From the NCBI GenBank assembly GCA_028289065.1, contig JAQGHA010000010.1, forward strand, positions 113,422-177,421: a DNA stretch of 64,000 nt, given 5' to 3'. This document shows, in pieces, positions 56,358 through 64,000 of this stretch. The stretch comes from Candidatus Saccharimonadota bacterium (GTDB taxonomy: Bacteria > Patescibacteriota > Saccharimonadia > Saccharimonadales > Saccharimonadaceae). The notes under the pieces are model-generated. The model saw nothing but the letters and a program-made list of their open reading frames with translations. It searched no databases and was not told the origin of the DNA. Positions within the stretch are counted from its first letter, which is position 1; every line of letters begins with the position of its first letter. Both the position numbers and the translations under genes were made by a program.

Positions 56358-56483
56358 ATGGACGACGAAGAAATTGAAACCCCAGATATCTCAAGTGATC
56401 CAACCGCCTCAGAACATTTACCAGTGGCTGGTGAAATACCAGAGCCTGATCATCAAGTGTCAGAAGACGATTTAGACATTTAA
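56358..56483 (+). CDS. 41-aa highly acidic mini-protein
   Basis: AAAGGAG SD then MDDEEIETPDISSDPTASEHLPVAGEIPEPDHQVSEDDLDI*; 1 nt before next ORF. Confidence 0.5.
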   Translation: MDDEEIETPDISSDPTASEHLPVAGEIPEPDHQVSEDDLDI

Positions 56484-56484
56484 T

Positions 56485-56835
56485 ATGAGTAAAAATACAT
56501 CTAATCGTTTGGTGCCTATTTCTATTGGCTTAGTTATGTTAGGTTTCGGCGTCCATCAAGTACTTGAATCAAAAAAGTGGAGAAGTTACGTACCAAAAAT
56601 CGTTAGTGATATAGTGCCGCTTAAACCCGAGGTAATTGTTACCGCCCATGGCTCGGGAAACATAATTTTAGGTTTGATGTACATATTTTTTAATAAATAT
56701 GCATTTTCTCGTTGGGTAGCCACGGCTTGGTGGTTCAATGTCATGCTACTTTGTGGCCGACATAGTAAAAAAGAAGGGTTACGCGATTTACCAATTTTTA
56801 TTACCAGTTTTTGGTATGCGCTTAAACGCCGTTAA
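56485..56835 (+). CDS. Small membrane protein, unknown
   Basis: Hydrophobic segments; abuts acidic mini-protein. Confidence 0.6.
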   Translation: MSKNTSNRLVPISIGLVMLGFGVHQVLESKKWRSYVPKIVSDIVPLKPEVIVTAHGSGNIILGLMYIFFNKYAFSRWVATAWWFNVMLLCGRHSKKEGLRDLPIFITSFWYALKRR

Positions 56836-56894
56836 TAGTTACATTCATAAAGTTTATCGATCTATTGGGCATGTTATATTTGTAAGTAACAATT

Positions 56895-57425
56895 ATGAAT
56901 AAACTAACACTTTCAGACTTTAACTTTCTTCTGTCGGAAACTCCTATAAAACCACGTTTAAAAAACGAACTCAGGTTTGTTACCAGTACTGAAAATATGT
57001 CCGACGAAGAGTGGAACGATAGAGAACTACTGAGCATCACAGATAGAAACGGCAATAAGGGTGTTTTACTTATCTCAATTGACGACAATTTATACATATT
57101 ACCTTACGAATTTAAAGCTGGCATTACCAGCTTGTCAACCGGCCGGTCACAATCAATCATTTGCGACTTCTGCCAAACTTGGCAATACGGGAACAAGGCC
57201 GGTAGTATTAGCTTTAGTAAGGATAGAGTCTCAAGCATCAGCTACTTGTGTTGTGGCGATTTAAAATGCAGTATGCATGTACGCAATAAAACCAGCGCAG
57301 CCCATACTTCACGTGCACAGCTACGCGAAGACTTATCAATTGAACAAAGAATCGAGCGCTTAAACAGCCGTATGAAAATTATAGTATCTGGTTTACCGTT
57401 GGAACCTGTTCACTTATCAATGTAA
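56895..57425 (+). CDS. FBP/FusB-like (EF-G-binding) treble-clef zinc-finger protein
   Basis: ICDFCQTWQ...YLCCGDLKCSMHVRNKT...EQRIERLNSRM. Confidence 0.6.
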   Translation: MNKLTLSDFNFLLSETPIKPRLKNELRFVTSTENMSDEEWNDRELLSITDRNGNKGVLLISIDDNLYILPYEFKAGITSLSTGRSQSIICDFCQTWQYGNKAGSISFSKDRVSSISYLCCGDLKCSMHVRNKTSAAHTSRAQLREDLSIEQRIERLNSRMKIIVSGLPLEPVHLSM

Positions 57426-57464
57426 ATTTGCTATACTTGGTATAGTAATATAGAAAGCAAAATT

Positions 57465-58520
57465 ATGACTGATAAAGAAATAGCAAAAATTAAATTTGGA
57501 CTGGATTCCTTTGGCGATATTCCGGTTGATGAGAATGGGAAACTATTTACCCATGCCGAAGCAATCCGCCAAGTAATTAAAGAGGCGGTGCTTGCAGATA
57601 AGCTTGGTATTGATGTCATTGCGCTCGGTGAACATCACCGACCTGATTTTTCTATTTCTAGCCCAGAAACGGTCTTAGCAGCGATAGCTGGTCAAACGAA
57701 AAATATAAAATTGGCATCGGGTGTAACGGTTTTGAGTTCGGACGACCCAGTACGGGTATTTGAGCGTTTTTCGACACTTGACGCAGTATCTAATGGCCGA
57801 GCGCAAGTTATTTTAGGCCGTGGTTCATTTACTGAATCGTTCCCATTATTTGGCTACGAGCTAACTGATTACGAAACATTATTTGCAGAAAAGATTGAAT
57901 TGTTTACGCAATTGTTAAAAGAGAAACCAGTAACATGGCAGGGCACAAAACGGGCACCACTTGATAATGCCGATGTGTATCCAAAAACTGAATCAGGTCA
58001 CTTGGATACTTTAGTGGGCGTTGGTGGTTCACCGCAATCAATGGTGCGGGCTGCTCACTATGGCCTTCCAGTTGTCTTAGCTATCATCGGTGGTTCTCCG
58101 GAGCGTTTTGTACCGTACATTGACTTATATAAAAGGGCTGCCAAAGAATTTGGGACTGAAGCGCATCCGGTAGGTATGCATTCACCTGGTTTTATTGCTG
58201 ATAGCGATAAAGAAGCTCGTGACATTGCTTGGCCGGCCCATAAAAAAAATTTTGACCGCATTGGGAAAACCCGTGGCTGGTCGCCGATTACCCGTGACCA
58301 CTTTATTAATGAAGTAGAAAATGGCTCATTGTATATTGGCTCTGTTGAAACAGTTGCTCAAAAAATTGCCAAGGCCATTAAGGCGCTTGGCGTTCAACGT
58401 TTCGACCTAGTGTATGGTGGTGGCCCGATGCCTGCCAGTGCTCGATTAAAAATGGTACAGTTGTACGGTGAAAAAGTCATTCCACGAGTTCGCGAACTGC
58501 TTGCTGAAAAGTCTGAATAA
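57465..58520 (+). CDS. LLM-class (luciferase-like) flavin-dependent oxidoreductase
   Basis: FGLDSFGDIP...DKLGIDVIALGEHHRPDF...LASGVTVLSSDDPVRVFERFSTLD. Confidence 0.88.
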   Translation: MTDKEIAKIKFGLDSFGDIPVDENGKLFTHAEAIRQVIKEAVLADKLGIDVIALGEHHRPDFSISSPETVLAAIAGQTKNIKLASGVTVLSSDDPVRVFERFSTLDAVSNGRAQVILGRGSFTESFPLFGYELTDYETLFAEKIELFTQLLKEKPVTWQGTKRAPLDNADVYPKTESGHLDTLVGVGGSPQSMVRAAHYGLPVVLAIIGGSPERFVPYIDLYKRAAKEFGTEAHPVGMHSPGFIADSDKEARDIAWPAHKKNFDRIGKTRGWSPITRDHFINEVENGSLYIGSVETVAQKIAKAIKALGVQRFDLVYGGGPMPASARLKMVQLYGEKVIPRVRELLAEKSE

Positions 58521-59168
58521 ATGAATATCAAAACCATCGGTATTATTGGAGCAGGAAAAGTTGGCATTGTATTAGCTCAGCTGGCTTTAAAAGCTGGCTA
58601 CCAAGTATTTATAGCCGGGTCAGCGAGTGCTGATAAAATCGCTTTGACGGTTTCAGTTTTAGCTCCAGGTGCGATAGCACTGACAAGTAAAGAAGTTGCT
58701 GAGCGGTCTGACGTTATTATTCTCGCTATTCCACTTGGCAAATACCAACAACTTCCAAAAGATGAACTTGACGGAAAGCTGGTTATTGATGCTATGAACT
58801 ACTGGTGGGAAATTGATGGCGATCGACCCGACTTAACAAACCCAGGCGTATCATCAAGTGAAGTTGTCCAGCAGTACTTATCTCAGTCACGAGTTGTTAA
58901 AGCCTTTAACCATATTGGCTATCACGATCTGCATGACGAAAGCCGGCCCGAAGGTGCATCCAACCGAAAAGCCATTGCAATTGCTGGCGATAGTGCAGAA
59001 GACATACGTGAAGTTACGCAAATCGTGAATAACCTGGGCTTTGACCCGGTTTTTATTGGCAAATTATCTGAAGGTATCAAACTACAGCCGGGTGGCCAAG
59101 TATTTGGTGCACACGTTGACGCACCTCAGCTTCGTCAGATGATTAAAAATTTTGCTATTATTAAGTAA
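58521..59168 (+). CDS. NAD(P)-binding F420-dependent oxidoreductase-like protein
   Basis: IGIIGAGKVGIVLAQLALKAGYQVFIAGS; VVKAFNHIGYH. Confidence 0.8.
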   Translation: MNIKTIGIIGAGKVGIVLAQLALKAGYQVFIAGSASADKIALTVSVLAPGAIALTSKEVAERSDVIILAIPLGKYQQLPKDELDGKLVIDAMNYWWEIDGDRPDLTNPGVSSSEVVQQYLSQSRVVKAFNHIGYHDLHDESRPEGASNRKAIAIAGDSAEDIREVTQIVNNLGFDPVFIGKLSEGIKLQPGGQVFGAHVDAPQLRQMIKNFAIIK

Positions 59169-59876
59169 ATGATAAATACTTTCACCAGCCCTCATCAAGA
59201 ACATCATAAATCCCAACGCGCCCCTTGGTTAAGAGCCGCTGTGCTTGGTGTTAATGACGGAATCGTTTCCACGTCTGGATTGATGCTTGGAGTATTAGGA
59301 GCATCAGCAAACCATACGGCAATTTTGACCGCGGGTATAGCTGGCTTAGTTGCGGGCGCAATTTCTATGGGAATGGGTGAATACGTTTCAGTAAGCTCTC
59401 AAAAAGATTCTGAAAAAGCTGATATAGACATTGAACGACGTTCTATTGCATCAAATCCTACTGAAGAACTTGCCGAATTGGCCTGGATCTACGAACAACG
59501 AGGCGTAGAAAAAAGCCTAGCTCTTAAAGTGGCAACTCAACTTCACGCCAATGACGCTGTAAATGCTCATGCTCGTGACGAATTAAATATTAATCAAAGA
59601 ATTTTGGCAAATCCACGACAAGCAGCAGTTGCATCAACCATCGCTTTTTCTGTAGGAGCAGCACTACCAATTATTGCTACGTTACTTGCAAATAATTCTA
59701 ATGGCGCGCATGTCATTATCGCCTTTTCGATGGTTGGTTTAGCTATATCAGGCAGCATAGGAGCATACATTGGTGGTGGCAATAAATTACGCGCTGCATT
59801 ACGAGTTTTGATAGGTGGCGCAGCAGCTATGACTATTACGTATGCCATTGGGCTTTCCATCGGTACATTCCTTTAA
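59169..59876 (+). CDS. VIT1/CCC1-family transporter
   Basis: WLRAAVLGVNDGIVSTSGLMLGV; GAISMGMGEYVSVSSQKD. Confidence 0.92.
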   Translation: MINTFTSPHQEHHKSQRAPWLRAAVLGVNDGIVSTSGLMLGVLGASANHTAILTAGIAGLVAGAISMGMGEYVSVSSQKDSEKADIDIERRSIASNPTEELAELAWIYEQRGVEKSLALKVATQLHANDAVNAHARDELNINQRILANPRQAAVASTIAFSVGAALPIIATLLANNSNGAHVIIAFSMVGLAISGSIGAYIGGGNKLRAALRVLIGGAAAMTITYAIGLSIGTFL

Positions 59877-59933
59877 ACACTTACAGCAAGCTGTTTTTTT
59901 AACCCTTCTAAAATGGTATAATGTATTAAAGTA

Positions 59934-60857
59934 ATGGATTTTGTACAAGAAATAACTGACTTTTTTGCTGAACCCAACGCCTATCGTTCGGTACTTATTT
60001 TGATAGGGTCAATTATCTTGTCATATATCTTAAGTAAATTCTTAGCAGCCGGGATTATCAAAATAGCACAAGCGGTTTCAGTGCGTTCTGACAAAGAATC
60101 AAATGAAGAACGGTTCATTCGCTTGCGACAAGTTGAAACCTACCTTAGCGTGACCGTAGCGGTCATTAGGGCGACAGTGGTTGCGGTTGTGGCCTATGTG
60201 GTGTGGCGAATGATTAGCCCGTTAACAAGCAGCGGGGCAGCTGCTATTGGTGCAAGTGCCTTTTTTGTAGTGTTCGCCGGCCAAACACTCGGTACAATTT
60301 TACGCGACATTACCTCGGGTGCCATTATGATCATCGAGCAATGGTTTAACGTCGGCGACTTCGTAAAAATCGAGCCCTTTGGTAATGTTGCCGGAGTCGT
60401 TGAAAGACTGACGCTTCGTTCAACGAAGCTCCGGAGTATTAGTGGTGAAGTTGTGTGGATACATAACCAACAAATTCATGCCGCCCATGTGACACCACGC
60501 GGTGTCCGAACTGTCGCCGTTGACGTCTTCGTCCGTGATAAAGACGAAGGCTTAAAAACGCTCAAAGAACTTATTAAAGCCGTGCCTGTTGGCTCAACAA
60601 TGCTAGCCAGTCCACTGAAAGTTTCGAAACCAGAAGAATGGGGGACATCACTATGGCGTATTACCATTACTGGACAAACCGCTCCCGGCCGAGAATGGCT
60701 AATTGAAAACTTCTTTGTAAATGCCATCAAAGAAGTTGACTCAACAGTACGCAATAAAATGAACCGTGTGTTTGTATATGAACCAATTGCTCGTTATGCT
60801 GACCCAGTGGCTGACAAAAAATTCAAACGGGCCGTTCGAGCTCGAAAAAATAACTAA
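59934..60857 (+). CDS. MscS-family mechanosensitive channel
   Basis: AFFVVFAGQTLGTILRDITSGAIMIIEQWFNVGDFVKI. Confidence 0.9.
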   Translation: MDFVQEITDFFAEPNAYRSVLILIGSIILSYILSKFLAAGIIKIAQAVSVRSDKESNEERFIRLRQVETYLSVTVAVIRATVVAVVAYVVWRMISPLTSSGAAAIGASAFFVVFAGQTLGTILRDITSGAIMIIEQWFNVGDFVKIEPFGNVAGVVERLTLRSTKLRSISGEVVWIHNQQIHAAHVTPRGVRTVAVDVFVRDKDEGLKTLKELIKAVPVGSTMLASPLKVSKPEEWGTSLWRITITGQTAPGREWLIENFFVNAIKEVDSTVRNKMNRVFVYEPIARYADPVADKKFKRAVRARKNN

Positions 60858-61051
60858 GCCTTTTTACTGCTTTTACCGTTGTGCCAATATCCACAAAACT
60901 CACATACATATTGTTGAAGAATTCTAGCCGGCGCTGATAATTCTGCCTCAATTTCAGTAGCATATTTTCGCTTCTTTTTAGTACCCACCAAACAGTACTC
61001 GGTCGGGTTCGGTACAAGTGGAAAGGCAGGGCTCCGTTTGATGTGTTTCAT
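60854..61051 (-). CDS. Small zinc-ribbon-like protein
   Basis: MKHIKRSPAFPLV...YVCEFCGYWHNGKSSKKA. Confidence 0.5.
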   Translation of the reverse strand: MKHIKRSPAFPLVPNPTEYCLVGTKKKRKYATEIEAELSAPARILQQYVCEFCGYWHNGKSSKKA

Positions 61052-61182
61052 ATACCTAGTATATCTTCTGGACGGCAATTGTAACAAAATAATATAATTG
61101 CAACTTACGCACTTTGTTGGTTAAATGTAATACGTACCGAAAAATTTTCGGAAGTTCTTTGCAAATGAAAGCGGTGTGAATC

Positions 61183-61653
61183 ATGGAAGCTTTTTGGCGA
61201 ATACTTACAGATCTTTTCAACGAAATCGCCTTCCTACTGGGACCCGGCTTTTTCGGTTTCGACACGTTCTACCTAGGGATTGCCCTGTTTTTCGTCGTTG
61301 TCACACTCATCTTTGACGCCCATTGGGTAGAAAAGTGGCGCCCCAAAAACTTCTGGATTACCGTGCCGTGTGCAGTCATCGCAGCCTGGACGACGGTGCT
61401 GGCGATCCACGGTTCCGAAAACGTCGCTTTCCTGGTTTCACTAATCGTGTTGGCGATATGGCTGGTCAAGCTCCTCGGAGCATTGAAAAAACGCATCATC
61501 TGGAAGATTGTCGTCATCCTGGTGACTGTGTTCATCGTCATCGTCATCGTCAACATGACGAAGGATCAGCCTGAAAGCAATTTCGTGGCGACTATGATTA
61601 ACGAGGGGGTCAATATCCTGGGTAATTTCCTAGAGTCTTTGGCCAATCGTTAG
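61183..61653 (+). CDS. Polytopic small membrane protein, unknown (GC-rich class)
   Basis: Leader hairpin CCGAAAA-A-TTTTCGG; several TM; terminator after stop. Confidence 0.65.
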   Translation: MEAFWRILTDLFNEIAFLLGPGFFGFDTFYLGIALFFVVVTLIFDAHWVEKWRPKNFWITVPCAVIAAWTTVLAIHGSENVAFLVSLIVLAIWLVKLLGALKKRIIWKIVVILVTVFIVIVIVNMTKDQPESNFVATMINEGVNILGNFLESLANR

Positions 61654-61842
61654 GCTCACCACTACTCGAAATGTTCCGGACCTCCGCTTAGGCGATGAGG
61701 GTCCGGAACGTTTCGGGGAACATAACACCCATGTGGTGTTTTTTATTTGCATAAATATAATATTGATGTAAAACTTATATCTAGATTTTGGCGCAAGCCA
61801 CTATCTCGTACTCTCAATCTCGACTATCGAGGAAGGTGTGAC

Positions 61843-62820
61843 GTGACTGACAATCCGCAAGACAACCCCGACGAAAGCGAACAACCGCCCGACAAACCAG
61901 CGATTGGTATGGGCGGCAACCAGTCGACACCCGACGACGTCCCGAACGACGATAGCCCCTCAGACCCGCCGCCCGACGAGGATCCGCGAGAGCGGAGCTT
62001 CATGAACATGTTGACGAGATGGTTCATCGAAATCGAACCACTCGTCGAGGACATGATAGTCAGGGCGCACGTCCGGGCTCAGAACGCGATGAAGGACAAG
62101 ACCGAGCCCAATATTCGTTATGAATCGCGGAAGCATTTTCTGCAGATTTTCTGGGTAATGACGATTTGCTGGTTGCTGTACATTTTTCTGGGAGCTGCGT
62201 ACATAGCGGGCTCCGGAAATGCACCAGCAGCACTCATGGGAGTAATCGCCATTTACAGCATTGCTTGGGCAATTTGGCGTTTTTCCATCCACCTGCATGT
62301 CAACCGAAAGAACGTTTTCAACGAGGCAGCTTTCAAACGGTTTAGAAGACAGAAGGTGCTGGCAGTGTTTGGCTTGACCGCCGTCGGCTCTTTGGTGTTT
62401 ACCTACATCGCGAACCTTCTCAGTGTGGCACCAGGCTGGACGACAGTGTATCTGGTAGCCTGTATCGTGTTGACCTACATCACCCTGCGGGAGCATTACA
62501 AGTGGGCGGAGCTGTATGTAGTCAAAATTGGATGGGACCTGTTTGCGAAACGCCCTGAAAATGGGCTGTTCCTGCTGGCACCGTTCAATCGCCACCTATA
62601 CTTGCTCAACGTCAACACCATCACCCGGGCCTCTTCGTACCTTGCGCATGCCATCGGGTGCGACCGGTTCCGGCTCTTGCTTGACGGCGGTCCACCCGAC
62701 GAAGAAAAAGATTCAGAGGGGTATGAAAATGCAATGTTCTGGATGAATTCGAAATACATCAAGGACGGGGAGCTTTTCGATCGCGCAATCAACCAGGCAA
62801 TCGAAAGCAAGCGAGGCTGA
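61843..62820 (+). CDS. Membrane protein with acidic Pro/Asp-rich N-terminus, unknown (GC-rich class)
   Basis: GTG start after GAGGAAGG SD; about four TM segments. Confidence 0.65.
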   Translation: MTDNPQDNPDESEQPPDKPAIGMGGNQSTPDDVPNDDSPSDPPPDEDPRERSFMNMLTRWFIEIEPLVEDMIVRAHVRAQNAMKDKTEPNIRYESRKHFLQIFWVMTICWLLYIFLGAAYIAGSGNAPAALMGVIAIYSIAWAIWRFSIHLHVNRKNVFNEAAFKRFRRQKVLAVFGLTAVGSLVFTYIANLLSVAPGWTTVYLVACIVLTYITLREHYKWAELYVVKIGWDLFAKRPENGLFLLAPFNRHLYLLNVNTITRASSYLAHAIGCDRFRLLLDGGPPDEEKDSEGYENAMFWMNSKYIKDGELFDRAINQAIESKRG

Positions 62821-62826
62821 GAGCTA

Positions 62827-62864
62827 CGCCCGCTGTCTAGTTATCCGACTAGGCAGCGGGCGCT
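62827..62864 (+). terminator. Rho-independent terminator
   Basis: CGCCCGCTGTCTAG...CTAGGCAGCGGGCG followed by CTTTTTC. Confidence 0.8.
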
Positions 62865-62919
62865 TTTTCTTTTTTCTAAAATATTTCATCGGAATTCGAC
62901 GAGGTGATATACTACTGCC

Positions 62920-63393
62920 ATGAGTATAGAAAACGAAAAATTAACACCACGTCACCCGCATGTAAAAATTGTCCGACACATCGTTCCTGTAGATGTTGAA
63001 CCGATAACAAAACCTTCTAAAGATTCTTTCCACCGCATCTCGATGATTGTCTCCACTAAATTGGGCTCACCAATAGCGTTTCTTCTAGCCGTATTACTTA
63101 TCGTTGTATGGATTTTAACCGGCCCACTTTTTCACTTTTCCGATACCTGGCAGTTGGTAATTAATACCACTACAACGATCGTGACTTTCTTAATGGTATT
63201 CGCGATTCAAAATACCCAAAACCGCGACGCTCGTGCCATGCAATTGAAGCTTAATGAACTTATTAAAGGTAGCCGGGGCGCTCGCACCGAATTCGTTGAT
63301 ATTGAAGACTTAACCGACACCGAACTTGATGTCATGCAAGCTCAATTTAAAGAGTTACACGATCAAATCCTTGAGAAAAAAGCCAAACTCTAA
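62920..63393 (+). CDS. Low-affinity iron permease family protein
   Basis: [55 protein letters not shown]. Confidence 0.85.
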   Translation: MSIENEKLTPRHPHVKIVRHIVPVDVEPITKPSKDSFHRISMIVSTKLGSPIAFLLAVLLIVVWILTGPLFHFSDTWQLVINTTTTIVTFLMVFAIQNTQNRDARAMQLKLNELIKGSRGARTEFVDIEDLTDTELDVMQAQFKELHDQILEKKAKL

Positions 63394-63461
63394 ACTGTTT
63401 TGCTAAATAAAACTCCTAAATGCTATACTATAAAAAACGTAAGCACTAAGGAGTTCAGTTT

Positions 63462-64000
63462 GTGAGTAAAATAAAACAAGCCGGTATCTTCGTGCTCGGA
63501 CTGGCCCTTAGTTTTGCGCTTATTCCTGTATCGACATACGCCCAAACAGCTATTCAACCGCCCGTTACCGAAGCCCGTTGTACCATTGCAAGAGAAAGAA
63601 TAACAACGCACATTGCCAATATAACCACCCTTCAAACTGACAGGGCTACGTTGCAAACTTCTATTACCAACCGTATTAACGCCTACATAACCACCGCTAC
63701 CGATGCTGGTTATCCTGATATCTCAGAACTCACTACTGCTCGAGATTCTGTTACGAAAGCGATAAGTACCTACACTATTCAGGCGGCGGCCTATAAAACA
63801 GCCTTAAATAAGGTAGAGAGTACACCTTGTGGAGAGGGAACAGGCGAGTTTGTTATTGCCGTTAACTCCGCTCGTACTGAACTTATTAACTTACGAACTA
63901 AAAGTGCAGCCGTAAAGACTGCGGTTAAGCAGGAGGCTGTACCGGCACTATACGATTACGCTGCCTGGCTGAAAACCGCGACTAGCGACACCAAGGAGAA
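63462..64000 (+). CDS. Secreted protein, partial (runs off window end)
   Basis: GTG after AAGGAG; signal peptide VSKIKQAGIFVLGLALSFALIPVSTYAQ; coiled-coil. Confidence 0.65.
   Translation, partial: MSKIKQAGIFVLGLALSFALIPVSTYAQTAIQPPVTEARCTIARERITTHIANITTLQTDRATLQTSITNRINAYITTATDAGYPDISELTTARDSVTKAISTYTIQAAAYKTALNKVESTPCGEGTGEFVIAVNSARTELINLRTKSAAVKTAVKQEAVPALYDYAAWLKTATSDTKE

Noticed and set aside
49845-60857. FKBP, MFS, ABC, SDR, LLM, VIT1 and MscS genes as novel
   Set aside because: Recognisable housekeeping/transport families with no unusual architecture.

Overview
The window looks like a Patescibacteria/Saccharibacteria-type chromosome segment: code 11 fits, genes are compact, and there is a type IV secretion (T4SS)-like operon plus many small membrane proteins. 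Taxonomy is an inference from gene content, not a search result. Main contents: (1) a GH15/GH57/GT4 glucan cluster, an NDH-2 and a lipoprotein (1-5.6 kb). (2) A tRNA-Trp gene overlapped by the 3' end of a large serine recombinase, next to an HUH rolling-circle Rep (5.7-8.1 kb). (3) An integron-like cassette array at about 10.05-17.24 kb: 13 copies of a ~33-nt site (AGTTCGAAGCTCGTCCACTAGGGGCTGCCAAGC) separate 12 short cassettes. Most copies are followed by a terminator hairpin and an extended -10 placed 6-7 nt from the next ATG, so most cassettes look like autonomous leaderless genes. No IntI and no convincing attC are present; this is my main candidate for an undescribed system. (4) A GC-richer T4SS-like operon with a peptidoglycan hydrolase (19.5-27.3 kb), then a leftward cluster of large envelope proteins ending in a lysozyme-like/CHAP protein (27.6-35.4 kb). 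(5) A 3385-aa surface protein whose RCC1 propeller is nested in an IPT/TIG domain and whose C-terminus is a histidine-kinase-like module (39.6-49.8 kb). (6) A dispersed class of GC-richer small genes with SD sites, structured leaders and strong 3' hairpins, some sharing a second repeat family. The rest is ordinary metabolism and transport. All family calls are from reading motifs; no searches were run.
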